A stretch of DNA of 64,000 bases from Bog-756 sp963776225 (GTDB lineage Bacteria > Actinomycetota > Acidimicrobiia > Acidimicrobiales > RAAP-2). A program made the position numbers and the translations under genes. The notes beneath the pieces were generated by a model. It searched no databases. It was not told the DNA's origin and saw only the letters and a program-made list of their open reading frames with translations. Where the stretch lies: the NCBI GenBank assembly GCA_963776225.1, contig CAVZLL010000004.1, forward strand, positions 372,001 through 436,000, written 5' to 3'. Below, one piece after another: positions 51,587 through 60,786 of this stretch; the stretch's first letter is position 1; every line of letters begins with the position of its first letter.

Positions 51587-52228
51587 TCAGCAGATCCCGT
51601 CAAGGGCTGTCGGGGCCACGTTGGTGACAACCGAGTAGTCGGGATAGCCCAGCGAGGAGAGATTGTCTCCGAACCGGCCATTGGCGGTGTTGAGACCAAG
51701 TTCAAACTCGACGTTTGCGATCAAGTTGTCATCACCGGAGGCTGCTCCCTCGTCGGGCTGAGTGAAGCCAGCACTGATCCAGCCGCGTGCTGGGACAGTC
51801 GGAGGGTGACCCGCAATGGGTAAGCCCTGGGTGACGAGGATGAGCTTTCCCGAGTACTGATTCGACTTCCCCTCGGGTGGTACCAGCGAAATGTTGCCAG
51901 TCAAGACGCCGCGTGCCGTCGCAAGGTCAATCGTCCAAGCGATGTGGCTCACGGTCACGGCGCCGGCCAACGAATAGTCGGTGGCCTCGGGTGCGAACCG
52001 ACGTTCTCCACCCGTCCAGGTGCCGGTGTATGTCAGGTACTTCGTAGCATCCTCACCCTGGCATGTCGCGGCAGTGAGGGTGCCGCTCAGTTGAATTGTG
52101 GCATTTGCTCGGTTGATCTCCGGGGTGGGGACGGGGTTCGTCGCTGCGTGGGCGATCACCCCACCCGTGACCACCCCAAGTGATGAACACACGACGGCAA
52201 GAACGAGGGCATGACGCTTGCTCTTCAT
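51587..52228 (-). CDS. Secreted hypothetical protein
   Basis: The protein is 213 residues from an ATG with GGAGG upstream. Signal peptide at 1-29 (ALVLAVVCSSLGVVTGGVIA). The mature part is beta-rich: NATIQLSGTLTAATCQGEDA, YLTYTGTWTGGERRFAPEAT, ANVEFELGLNTANGRFGDNL, with a Cys near the start and a final Cys as last residue that may pair. No known domain is recognised. It converges with the propeller gene. Confidence 0.78.
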   Translation of the reverse strand: MKSKRHALVLAVVCSSLGVVTGGVIAHAATNPVPTPEINRANATIQLSGTLTAATCQGEDATKYLTYTGTWTGGERRFAPEATDYSLAGAVTVSHIAWTIDLATARGVLTGNISLVPPEGKSNQYSGKLILVTQGLPIAGHPPTVPARGWISAGFTQPDEGAASGDDNLIANVEFELGLNTANGRFGDNLSSLGYPDYSVVTNVAPTALDGIC

Positions 52229-52534
52229 TGGGCTACCTCCACTTGTTAGCGCGGCCCATACTCGACGGTGGACCGCGTGACACCCACAGTGCATAGCGGT
52301 TGATTTGCCCCCCATGCCCTCTTTGGCATGATCCTGCGGCGGTCCCCGAATGTCAAGGAAACACTGGTTCATGCCTGCGATCGAAGGCAGCCACAGCTGC
52401 CCCACCGGTTGTGGGGCGGTCTGACGGGCATCACGAGTCAGTTCACTGCATGCCTGGATCGATTGGCGTCGTAAGGTCGGGTTCAGGTGACCTCGTTCGG
52501 CCAGCGCCGCTGTCCACTTCGAGGGGAGGTTCTC
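52229..52534. other. Divergent promoter region
   Basis: 306 bases between the divergent secreted-protein and DUF2252 starts. It carries both ribosome sites (GGAGG near 52235; GGGGAGG near 52522). No gene, strong palindrome or promoter consensus could be called. Confidence 0.5.
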
Positions 52535-53926
52535 ATGACGGAGCTCAACTCAGTTGGACCATCGCCGGTGCCCACTCTCCTGCATGATCTGTCGGCCACG
52601 AGCAAAGAGCGACGGCAGTCCGGGAAATTGGCTCGCAAGCGGGCTCAGCGGGGCACGGTCGGGTATTGGCGGGAGGAGGAGCGCGGGCACGACGCGCTCA
52701 CGACGCTCCTGGCCCAGAACCAGATCCGCATCCCCGAGCTTGTTCCAGTCCGGCACCAGCGAATGGCTTCGTCTCCTTGGAACTACTACCGGGGTGCTGC
52801 AGCGGTGATGGCCGGCGACCTCGCATCCCAGCCCAACAGCGGGCTGGGAGTGCAGCTCTGTGGAGACGCCCACGTCCTCAACTTCGGGCTGTGGGCCACA
52901 CCCGAGCGGAACCTGATGTTTGACCTACGCGATTTCGACGAGACGTTGCCGGGTCCATTCGAATGGGATGTCAAGCGCCTTGCGGCGAGTCTGGTGGTCG
53001 TGGCACGGGAGAACGGAGTCAAACAGACAAGGGCCGATGCTGCAGTCACCGCGGCGATCGAGGCGTATCGACAACGGATGCGCAGGTACACACAGATGCC
53101 CGAACTCGATATCTGGTACGACGGAATGCACGTCGACAGCCTGATCAGTTACTTCGAGCCCGCCGACCGGGGGCGGGTGTCGGTCCACATCGAGAAGAAG
53201 CAAGAGCGTCGTACCAGTCGTGGCGCATTCGCCAAGCTCACGACCATGGCCCACGGACGGCCCCGGATCACCGAGGAGCCACCGATCCGCGTGGCGATCA
53301 ACGACGAGGAACAGGCCGATCTCGTTGACCACCTACTGGGTGAGTATCGACGGACACTCCAAGAGGATCGACGGACCCTGTTCGATCGGTTCACGGAGGC
53401 CGACGTGGTGCGCCAGGTCGTCGGGGTGGGCAGCGTGGGAATGCAGGTGTACTTGGTGCTCATGGAGGGACGTACCGGCGCTGATCCATTGTTCTTGCAG
53501 GTCAAACAAGCTGGACCCTCGGTGTACGAAACTCACATTCAGCCCAGCCGCCACGACAATCACGGCGCTCGGGTAGTCAACGGCAAGCGACTGGTCCAGA
53601 GTGCCACCGATATCTTCGTCGGTTGGGGCTCTCTGCACGGGAAGGATTACTACGTGCGGCAGTTTCGTGACATGAAGATCATCCCGACCACGGAGCTAAT
53701 CGCTCCTCGCCTCGTCGAATTCGCCACCGCATGTGGCGAGACGCTCGCACGAGCCCACGCACGCACCGGCGATCCAATTGCCATCGATGGCTACATCGGG
53801 AAGGGTGCGAGGTTTGCCAGATCAATGAGTCAGTTCGCGTGTCTGTACGCCGACCAGAATGAGCGAGATCATGCTCAGCTCGTTAGGGCAATCACCAACG
53901 GAACCGTCGAGGGTCGACCAGGTTGA
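52535..53926 (+). CDS. DUF2252 family protein
   Basis: The protein is 463 residues from an ATG after GGGGAGG. Family blocks are clear: PELVPVRHQRMASSPWNYYR, GVQLCGDAHVLNFGLWATPE, DLRDFDETLPGPFEWDVKRL, VGVGSVGMQVYLVLMEG, FLQVKQAGPSVYE, KDYYVRQFRDMK. The GDAH-N and DxxDFDET motifs recall the catalytic and metal loops of protein-kinase-like and aminoglycoside phosphotransferase folds. DUF2252 proteins are widespread in soil bacteria and uncharacterised. Complete length. Confidence 0.93.
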   Translation: MTELNSVGPSPVPTLLHDLSATSKERRQSGKLARKRAQRGTVGYWREEERGHDALTTLLAQNQIRIPELVPVRHQRMASSPWNYYRGAAAVMAGDLASQPNSGLGVQLCGDAHVLNFGLWATPERNLMFDLRDFDETLPGPFEWDVKRLAASLVVVARENGVKQTRADAAVTAAIEAYRQRMRRYTQMPELDIWYDGMHVDSLISYFEPADRGRVSVHIEKKQERRTSRGAFAKLTTMAHGRPRITEEPPIRVAINDEEQADLVDHLLGEYRRTLQEDRRTLFDRFTEADVVRQVVGVGSVGMQVYLVLMEGRTGADPLFLQVKQAGPSVYETHIQPSRHDNHGARVVNGKRLVQSATDIFVGWGSLHGKDYYVRQFRDMKIIPTTELIAPRLVEFATACGETLARAHARTGDPIAIDGYIGKGARFARSMSQFACLYADQNERDHAQLVRAITNGTVEGRPG

Positions 53927-54032
53927 CTGTCGAAGACTCGGTGCGAATATCCCACACGTGCCTGGGGCGGGCAAGGGTTGGGAGCGGGGGGCCTGCTCGG
54001 GTATTCACGCCCGCTGAATCCGGACAGCAGGA

Positions 54033-54051
54033 CAACCCGTGTTCCGGGTTG
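54033..54051. other. Inverted repeat near the integrase att region
   Basis: CAACCCG and CGGGTTG form a perfect 7-bp stem around TGTTC. Two copies of GTTGCGTACT follow at about 54049 and 54060. Inverted and direct repeats beside an integrase gene may be arm-type binding sites; no T-tract follows, so a terminator is less likely. Confidence 0.4.
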
Positions 54052-54161
54052 CGTACTCCGTTGCGTACTTGTCCAGTAATTGAAGAAGTGACTGGCCCAG
54101 AAACCGGTCCGTACCTGCGTGGTCCGTACCTGAGCGGGCCGTGCGCGGTCCGTGCCTGCGT

Positions 54162-54192
54162 GGGCCGTGCGGGACTTGAACCCACGACCCCT
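54162..54192. other. tRNA 3'-end fragment, putative att site of the integrase element
   Basis: Read on the minus strand: T arm GTGGGTTCAAGTCCCGC, then acceptor strand ACGGCCC and discriminator A. The matching 5' half (expected GGGCCGT) is absent, so it is only the end of a tRNA gene. It lies 144 bases before an integrase start, as att sites do. Degenerate GGTCCGTRCCTG repeats (54116-54160) sit next to it. Confidence 0.7.
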
Positions 54193-55388
54193 TGCGTGTC
54201 ATTCGCTCCCTGCGTACCCACAGAAACCCACGCACCCCTCTGAGCTGGTTCTTTATGACCCCATGGGTGATGGTGGGGTTCAGTGAGGACTCCGAACCTC
54301 CCCTCACATCTCCCCTCTTTCATTAGGCTTGGCCCATGGGCAAGGCACGCAGACTCGGGTACGGAGAGGGCTCGATCTACCCCGAGGCACGCCGCAGCTC
54401 GGGTGGCACTGTCATTGTTTATCGGGGTGAGATCACGATCGATGGCAAGCGACGCCGGGTGACGGGGACCTCACGAAGTGATGCGCTGAAGCGGCTGGAC
54501 AAGCTTCGAGCCACTGCGGCGGCAGGTCTACCCATGGGAGACGACACCCGCCTCGGCCAGTACCTCGACTGGTACACCGAGAAGATCCTGACGCAGAAGC
54601 ACCCGAACACTGCGGCCAACTACGCCTGGGCGTTCACACAGCTTGAACCTCTCCGGGGAAAACGTCTCCGTGAACTGACCCCTCGGGATGTTGAGGTGCT
54701 ACTGGATTCGCTGGCCGACAGGAAGGTACCCGGCGGGGCGCAGAAGCGACGTGGAGGCCGTCAGAAGCCCCTCAGCAGGACGTCCCTCGCCCGGATTAGG
54801 TCATGCCTGGGAGCGGCGCTCAAGAAGGCGCAGGCACGAGACCTCATTGACCGCAATATTGCCCTCTTGGTTGAGTTGTCTTCCGATGCGGCCAGACCAG
54901 TGGCCAGACGAGCGCTGACCCAGGAAGAGGCCAAGCGCCTTCTCGACCATGTTGCTGGTGGCCGCTGGGAGGCCATGTTCCTTGTGGCTATGACGTTGGG
55001 ACTCAGACCTCAAGAGGTTCTCGGCCTCCCCTGGAAGGCGATCGACCTTGACGCACGCACGTTGGCAGTCAAGCAGGCATTACAGCGCCTGCCCGGTGGT
55101 GAGCTGGTCATCGGCCCTCCCAAGAGTGCGAGTTACCGCACTGTCCGACTACCGCACCAGATCGTTGAGGCACTGCGGGTCCACCGGGTCAATCAGAAGA
55201 GGGAGCGGCTGAAGTCCTCGGTGTGGGCTGATCACGGACTTGTATTCCCGTCGGCACTTGGGACTTCGATGGACTTCTCAAATCTCCGTAGGGCGGTCCA
55301 GACTCAGTGCCGTGAGTGTCGCCGCTCATCGAAATTCGCGTTATTCGCTCACCGAAATTCGCGTTGAGTCCGTGCTCCGGTTGACAGG

Positions 55389-56200
55389 CTAGCCCCGCCT
55401 CCTCGGGGTCTTCTCGGGCGGACCGGCGAGGTCCGTGATCGGCTTGGTGAGGGCCTCGTGCTCGCGCAGGCGCCACGAGGGTCCCTTGATGTTGATGACC
55501 GTCGCCCGGTCGAGCAGGCGGTCCAGGATGGCGGCGGCGACGACGGAGTCGCCGCCGAACAGCTCGGCCCAGGCCGGCAGGCCCCGGTTGGTCGTGACGA
55601 TGGTGGCCGAGCGCAGCTCGTAGCGCCGGTTGACGACCTGGAAGAAGGCGTTGGCCTCGGTCCGGTCGAAGGGCGTGATGCCCACGTCGTCGATGACGAG
55701 GATGCTCGGTGAGGTGTAGGTGCGGATCTTCTGGTTGAAGCGTCCCCTCGGCCCAGGCGCTGACCAGGGCCTTGGTCATGTCGGTCGCTCCGCTGAAGTA
55801 GCCCCGATAGCCGGCCTCGACCGCCTTGATCCCGAGGGCGACGCCGAGATGGGACTTGCCGCACCCCGGTCGTCCGAGCAGGAGGACCGGATGGCCGTCT
55901 CGCACGAAGTCCAGCTCGGCCAGGTCGAGATGACCTTGGGGTCGATGGAGGGCTGGAAGTCGAAGTCGAACTCCTCGAGGGTCTTTCGGAACGGGAAGTG
56001 GGCGAAGCGCAGCCGGGCCGACAGCCGCCTCTGGCGGGTGGCGTCGACCTCGGCGCTGAGCACGTTGGCCAAGAACTCGAGATGGTCCGCCCGCGGTGCT
56101 CGGCGTCGTCGGCCAGCTCGGCGAACACCTCGGCCGTGCGGGCGAGCTTGAGGTAGTCGAGGTCGCCCTTGATCTGCTCGATGAGGGTGGCTTTGCTCAT
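55389..56200 (-). pseudogene. istB: istB ATP-binding helper gene of IS21, frameshifted
   Basis: ATG start MSKATLIEQIKGDLDYLKLA. The protein can be followed through four pieces: ADDAEHR, then NVLSAEVDATRQRRLSARLR, then Walker A LLLGRPGCGKSHLGVALG, then GITPFDRTEANAFFQVVNRR with TNRGLPAW and LLDRATVINIKG. Between them are three one-base shifts near 56095, 55930 and 55740. Repaired, it would be about 270 residues, a normal IstB. IstB is the AAA+ ATPase that directs IS21 transposition. Its start overlaps the istA stop. Confidence 0.85.
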
Positions 56201-57556
56201 GACAGCGCTCCGTCGGGGTCGATGGCGCCCGCCACGTTGCCCTCTGCGGCGATATCCACAGGGAGGTCGGTGTCGGGGTGCGGGCCGATGACGCCCATGG
56301 CAGCCAGATCCGGGACGGCCACGTCGTAGTCGCCGACCTCGAGATCGAGCGTCACCGCGGTCGCCGCCCCAGCGGGCTCGACGATGCCGAGCCGCGCCGT
56401 CCGAGCACGATGGCCTCGGCCTCACGCTTGTGCTCGGGCAGCCACTGGGGTGCTGAGCCCGGCGGCGCCAGGTGGTGCATGGCGACCATCTGGCCCAAGA
56501 AAGCGCAGCTCGATGACCGAATAGCCGATGGGCTGGCGCACCTCGATCACCTTGCCGGCGAGCTGTGGCGGGGCCGAGTAGAAGACCGTGTCCCACTCGA
56601 CGAGGGGGATGCGCCCCACCCGACGGGTGTCACGCACGGCGGTGTCGAAGCGCACGGCGGGCAGGCGTCCGAGCACGTGACGCTCCGTCTCGAAGCGCTC
56701 GGCCGGAGGAACACCCGTCGTCCCGTGCGGCACCGCGTGGAAGTAGCGCTCGAGCCAGCGGGCCGCCCGGCGGTTGAGCTCGCCGATGTCTTCTGGCGGG
56801 TCGAGGTCGGCATTCGGAGAGGAACCCGCGTTTGAGGTCCCGGAAGGGGCGCTCGACCTTGCCCTTGCGCTTGGCGTCCCCGGCATCGCAGGCCTTGAGC
56901 GCCAGGTCGTAATGGCGGGCGAAGGTGAAGCGAGGGGATGGAAGACGAACCCCTTGACTGGGTCTGCCCAGCTGGCCCATCCGGTCGGTGCGGCCCGACG
57001 GCAGGGACGCCGCCGATGGCCTCGAAGAAGCGGACCAGGCCCTCGAGGGTGTGGGGCTGGTCGATGGACGGGGCGAAGAACCAGAACTTGATCCGGCTCC
57101 AGCACAAGACGCACCCGAAGCAGTGCAGCTCGTGGTCCCAGCCCCAGCGACGGGCGAAGCTGTTGCAGTCGGACCAGTCGAACTGGAACTCCTCGCCGGG
57201 CACGGTCTCGATGGGCATGGTGACCATGACCGCACCTCTCGTCGGGCCCCGCACCGAGTGCAGGTAGCGCGTGAGGGTCTGATACGAGCCCGCATAGCCC
57301 TCAGCCTCGATCACCCGCATGATCGAGGAGCCCTGGAGATCGGCGTTATGGGCCAACAGGCCGCCGATGCGGGCCCGCCAGCGCTCGTCGATGACCAGCT
57401 CGTTTTCGGGGACCATCCGCTTGGGCGGCGGCCCCCGTTCTTCAGCCACGACGACACCGTGGCCGGGTGGAAGCCGAGGTGCTCGGCGATCTGCTTGATC
57501 GTCCAGCCCCCGGCGTGCAGGGCCTTCACATTCATGTACTCCTCCTGGGTCATCAT
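56197..57556 (-). pseudogene. istA: istA transposase gene of IS21, frameshifted
   Basis: Start MMTQEEYMNVKALHAGGWTI with a helix-turn-helix (IAEHLGFHPATVSSWLK). The frame breaks after LKNGG near 57435, resumes as PPPKRMVPENELVIDERW through VPGEEFQFDWSD (first catalytic Asp) to FFEAIGGVPAV, and is broken again several times between about 57010 and 56800. Further recognisable pieces are KGKVERPFRDLKRGFL (Glu region) and WLERYFHAVPHGTTGVPPAE. The terminal part ending DPDGALS overlaps istB. Repaired length would be near 450 residues. Confidence 0.83.
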
Positions 57557-57930
57557 CTGTTTCGGCTTCCTCCAGCTCGTCGGGTGCTTGCCAGCACCGA
57601 CAAGTTGGGGGGGCCATGACCCCGACCGGTGGATGCCCGGCCAGGAGGAGCGCGGCCTCAGATCAGACCGCGAATTTCAGTGAGCGAGAACCGCGAGGTT
57701 CCGTGAGCGCCGCGACAGTGAGGCTGGGGTGACCGTGATCTCGCCCAATGAGTTCCGTCATTCTGCGGCCACCCTCTTGAGCGAGGTGGGAATCCCGATC
57801 CATGACGTCGCCGACATGCTCGGTCACAAGGACACCCGCATGTTAGCCAAGCACTATCGCCATCAGCGAGGAGTGGTCGATCTCACCGACGGCCAGAGCC
57901 GGATGTTCGGGAGCTGAGTAGATTCCATCC

Positions 57931-57952
57931 CTCCGGCTGTAGTCAGCCGGAG
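57931..57952 (+). terminator. Hairpin after the integrase
   Basis: CTCCGGCTG and CAGCCGGAG form a perfect 9-bp stem with a TAGT loop, 14 bases after the integrase stop. There is no T-tract, so intrinsic termination is uncertain, but place and strength fit a transcript end. Confidence 0.6.
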
Positions 57953-58404
57953 TGCCTCATTGGGTTAACCGATATCCCACTCACTCAGGCCCTTGCGGCC
58001 CCTGCCGGGGGGCCCGGATCGATGTCGATCTTTAACGGTGGGGCTCCCCCCATTGGCAGCCTCTCGGGCAGCCAGGCGGACCAGCAGAGCCCAACACAAT
58101 CCGGCGAGCCTATCGAGCCTCCACATCACGCATCATTACCAGCGCTGTTGCACTCGTGGCGATGAGTACACGGGCCGTTACCGAACCTCCCTCACCGACT
58201 GCCCCAAGCCGTTCCGTGGATGGGCCGGGCCATGGTCGGCAAGCATCGGATGCAACTCTTTTCATGCGATGGCCACGTCGACGGCCTGGAGGACGTTCGA
58301 CAGGTCCATGTCACTCCGGCGAAGGGGTGACCCGCAACCAGGCACCTGTGGGCGTGCGGATAACTGGGCCTCCAGCAGGTCCTGGATCGGTCGATAGTTC
58401 ACTC
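57953..58404. other. Intergenic stretch without a supported gene
   Basis: About 450 bases between the hairpin and the next start. Open frames here have irregular composition (Arg/Pro/Ser-rich) and no motif. No repeat, RNA gene or att-like copy was recognised. Confidence 0.5.
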
Positions 58405-58842
58405 ATGGAAGAGTTGGCAAGCGAACGCCCTCTTGATCAGAAGGTCCTCCAATGCCTCAACCCTGTTGATCGACTCCTCTGGAGGCGAGTGATCAGCAGA
58501 CAGGTTGCCGCTGGACCGGACTCCTTCCTCTGCAAGACCTCCGAACGGTATGGGGCTTGCTATGCGGCACAAGCTCTCGTTGCCAGGATGTGGCTGCTGC
58601 AAGCGTCCTTCTGCCTCGTGTTCATGCTGTTTGCCTTGGTGATCTCACGGGGCCAGACGGATGTCGAATCAGTTGTCTTCCTGATCCTCGGACTCTCTGC
58701 TTGCCTCATCGGCCTCATTCACGCACTTGCTGGGATGAGACAACGAGATACAGAACGAAGTCGCACAGCAGACGCAGCCAGCAGCGATTCCGATCGGCCA
58801 GTCGGATGGGCGCTGAAGGACGACCGTCACAGGCATGATTGA
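58405..58842 (+). CDS. Two-pass membrane protein of unknown function
   Basis: The protein is 145 residues from ATG (MEELASERPLDQKVLQCLNP). Hydrophobic segments at about 63-79 (LLQASFCLVFMLFALVI) and 90-110 (VVFLILGLSACLIGLIHALA) form a hairpin. The tail is polar (RDTERSRTADAASSDSDRPV). No domain is recognised. An extended reading upstream to 58156 is compositionally odd and is not used. Confidence 0.65.
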   Translation: MEELASERPLDQKVLQCLNPVDRLLWRRVISRQVAAGPDSFLCKTSERYGACYAAQALVARMWLLQASFCLVFMLFALVISRGQTDVESVVFLILGLSACLIGLIHALAGMRQRDTERSRTADAASSDSDRPVGWALKDDRHRHD

Positions 58843-58884
58843 GCAATCCCCCGCCGACTGACCCCGAACAGCGGGTGAGCGTCA

Positions 58885-59466
58885 GTGACCAACCGGAAGT
58901 ACTTCAGAGGTGGGTCCTCCGTGTCGATAATCCCCCTCGTGGACGATGAGCGCTGTCCCGACTGCGGGTTGCTCGTTCCATCGCTGGACGAGCCATGTCC
59001 CAACTGCGCCTCGGGGATCGCACCGGAGGACGACGAGGTCGTACCCTATGCGTATGCGAAGACCTTCACTCTCCGCCACACTCTGTTCGGGTCTTATCGC
59101 CCCGAGAATCTCGTCGCAGAGACCAACGAATGGCTCACAGGTGAACGTGGGCTGCTCGACATACCATCCCTGATCATCAATCGAAGCCAAGGCATAGTGG
59201 CTGACCTGACCTTGTCGTGCGTAGGTATCAACAAGCCGACGGGTCGCCTCTTTCAGATTGAGAAGCTCGTCCTCGTCAAGGGGCAGTTTCGTCGCCGGGG
59301 ATCGACGCTCGGGGAGGGATTGAACTCCTGGAGAGATGCGAATCCAAACCGACAGCTACTGCGATTCGTCCCACATTCGGCAGCGGGTGTTGTGTTTGAG
59401 GTCTGGTTGCTCTTTGTCGAAGTGGTTTCTGCAACGACACCAGCGATTGAAACTCCACTTCACTAG
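58885..59466 (+). CDS. Hypothetical protein with an N-terminal zinc ribbon
   Basis: The protein is 193 residues from a GTG; a second GTG is 12 codons in. Residues 24-41 hold two CxxC pairs (RCPDCGLLVP and PCPNCASG), a rubredoxin-like zinc ribbon. The rest is a single globular domain (KTFTLRHTLFGSYRPENLVA, VADLTLSCVGINKPTGRLFQ, RFVPHSAAGVVFEVWLLFVE) that I do not recognise. No signal or membrane segment. Confidence 0.68.
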   Translation: MTNRKYFRGGSSVSIIPLVDDERCPDCGLLVPSLDEPCPNCASGIAPEDDEVVPYAYAKTFTLRHTLFGSYRPENLVAETNEWLTGERGLLDIPSLIINRSQGIVADLTLSCVGINKPTGRLFQIEKLVLVKGQFRRRGSTLGEGLNSWRDANPNRQLLRFVPHSAAGVVFEVWLLFVEVVSATTPAIETPLH

Positions 59467-59571
59467 ACGGCTAAGTCGGTGTCGGTCTCGGCGAACTCCA
59501 GGTGTCTCCTATCGCCGTTCACGAGGGACGGAGGCCCCGCCCCTTCATCACATCAGGAGCGGGGCGGTTAT

Positions 59572-59988
59572 CGACTGCGGCTAAACGGCACCATGTCGGT
59601 CGACAGCTTCGCCGTAGGGGTGCATACTCAAACACGTGGGTGCCGCCCCGAATCGCATCACGATCCCAGACGGCAGAGGTCAGGGAGCGTCGCTCAGGGT
59701 CACGAGGCACCCTAAGCAGAACAAAGTGGTGTTGAGCCACTGGCGGGATGGGGTCTGCGTGGCGTCAGCGCCCATCGACCTTTCCGAGGTTCCCGCCTTG
59801 ATCGGCCTGCTGGCGGAAGCACTGGGCGATGCTGTGACCCGTGTTGATCTGAAGTCCACCGAGAGTCCAGTGCGACGCTCACCCTGGTCGAAGATCAGAG
59901 AGTTCCTTCGTCCAACCTTGGCGAAGATTGTCGACTTTCCTGTCAACGCAAGACAGCGGTAGCCCGGTAGACGAGACTTTCAGCCTGT
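59572..59988. repeat. 417-bp repeat, copy B (inverted relative to copy A at 48611-49027)
   Basis: Forward-strand copy of the segment described at 48611-49027. Differences cluster in the first 70 bases, upstream of the start codon; the coding part has seven. The two copies bracket about 10.5 kb. Confidence 0.92.
59636..59962 (+). CDS. Duplicated 108-residue hypothetical protein, copy B
   Basis: A GTG-start twin of the gene at 48637, differing at residues in PKQNK (Asn for His) and PVRRS (Arg for His). The frame is intact, so both copies are potentially expressed. No known domain; the Trp/Lys/Arg content and PWSKIREFLRPTLAKIVDFP ending do not identify a function. Confidence 0.75.
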   Translation: MGAAPNRITIPDGRGQGASLRVTRHPKQNKVVLSHWRDGVCVASAPIDLSEVPALIGLLAEALGDAVTRVDLKSTESPVRRSPWSKIREFLRPTLAKIVDFPVNARQR

Positions 59989-60163
59989 GCCCGATCACCG
60001 GGAAGGCGACACACCTAGAGGTGCTCCCTTGGCTCGGCCTCCGGTGTTCGTGTCGTCAACCTGGGCCTAAACTTGACTTGCGATGGGACAGCTCCCGGAC
60101 CCGGAGAAGCGGATGTACATCTAGCACCTGGACAGTGAGCGTTGCGTTGAATCCTGGCTCCTA

Positions 60164-60331
60164 ATGTGCGATTCCTCCGATGCCGCCATGAGGTCGTCCG
60201 ACAGAGTGATGGCCCTTGCAGGCGGCGGATACAGGCAGAATATTGGCATCCGCCAAGAGATCGTTGACCTGGACTCTCTTGAGAAGTGGGTCAGGACAGA
60301 CGGTCCACACGGGTGGCAAGTTCAGCGCTAA
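60164..60331 (+). CDS. Possible 55-residue small protein
   Basis: An ATG frame (MCDSSDAAMRSSDRVMALAG, then YRQNIGIRQEIVDLDSLEKW) ends at TAA. Composition is balanced and VDLDSLEKWVRTDGPHGWQV looks protein-like, while the flanking 200 bases on each side hold nothing better. No ribosome site is obvious, so this is a tentative call. The remaining sequence from 59989 to 60385 shows no gene. Confidence 0.35.
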   Translation: MCDSSDAAMRSSDRVMALAGGGYRQNIGIRQEIVDLDSLEKWVRTDGPHGWQVQR

Positions 60332-60385
60332 GTCGGAGGCTGCTCTGAACCTCTGCCCTCCTGTCCCAGATCGCCGGAGAGTGAA

Positions 60386-60760
60386 TCAGTGAGCAACCGC
60401 TAGTGCTTCAGGTGTAGGTCCTCCAGGTACCAGAAGCATCCGCACCGTCCGTGCATCGACATTTTCTCGATACTCGACCGAGCCGACGCCATCGGCCAGG
60501 AAGGCGATCCGATCGAGCAGCTTCGCCGCAACCTCTTGTTGGGCCGGGTCGGCTCGCCGAAGCCGCACCTCGACGACTACTCGGTCCCCGTGTTGCAGGT
60601 GGCCGATCGTGACTGCCGCCTGTCTATCGAACTCGTGGGGTCCAATACCTGGACTGAGGTTGAGCGTGGGCGTAGGCGATCCCTCTCCATGTCTGGGAAT
60701 CGAATCGTAACTCAGGCGATCTCCTGGGACTGCCCGCAACACCGTTTCAGCGGGCACCAA
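60386..60760 (-). CDS. Hypothetical protein
   Basis: A 124-residue protein (start MVPAETVLRAVPGDRLSYDS). The centre has a beta-strand pattern (DRQAAVTIGHLQHGDRVVVE, VRLRRADPAQQEVAAKLLDR) and ends YRENVDARTVRMLLVPGG. No motif or membrane segment is recognised. It is divergent from the membrane protein at 60787 with 26 bases between starts. Confidence 0.55.
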   Translation of the reverse strand: MVPAETVLRAVPGDRLSYDSIPRHGEGSPTPTLNLSPGIGPHEFDRQAAVTIGHLQHGDRVVVEVRLRRADPAQQEVAAKLLDRIAFLADGVGSVEYRENVDARTVRMLLVPGGPTPEALAVAH

Positions 60761-60786
60761 GGGGACCCGAGAGTCATAATGGGTAG

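Larger units (their letters stand above)
55317..57717 (-). mobile_element. IS21-family element inserted in the integrase gene
   Basis: The element is 2401 bp, begins TGTCGC and ends in the complementary GCGACA. Each end carries two copies of a GCTCAxxGAAATTCGCG-like repeat, the multiple terminal repeats typical of IS21. A 5-bp target duplication GTGAG flanks it (55312-55316, 57718-57722). Its istA and istB genes both carry several frameshifts. Confidence 0.9.
54336..57917 (+). pseudogene. Tyrosine-type integrase interrupted by an IS21-family element
   Basis: The ATG-start N-terminal part (MGKARRLGYGEGSIYPEARR) runs 327 codons to 55316, with an SAM-like core-binding domain and the catalytic Arg I region MTLGLRPQEVLGLPW. 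The IS lies at 55317-57717. The C-terminal part resumes after the target duplication as AGVTVISPNEFRHSAATLL, with LGHKDTRMLAKHYRH holding His III and the Tyr nucleophile. Removing the IS and one GTGAG copy rejoins the frame exactly into a 391-residue integrase. Box II reads NEFRH, so Asn replaces the usual His. The gene is broken as it stands. Confidence 0.92.

Noticed and set aside
54162..54250. Possible complete tRNA gene on the minus strand
   Set aside because: Only the T arm and acceptor 3' strand are present; no matching 5' acceptor, D arm or anticodon arm was found, so it is kept as an att fragment.
58156..58404. N-terminal extension of the two-pass membrane protein
   Set aside because: The extra 83 residues are Pro/Arg/Ser/Gly-rich and look like non-coding translation.
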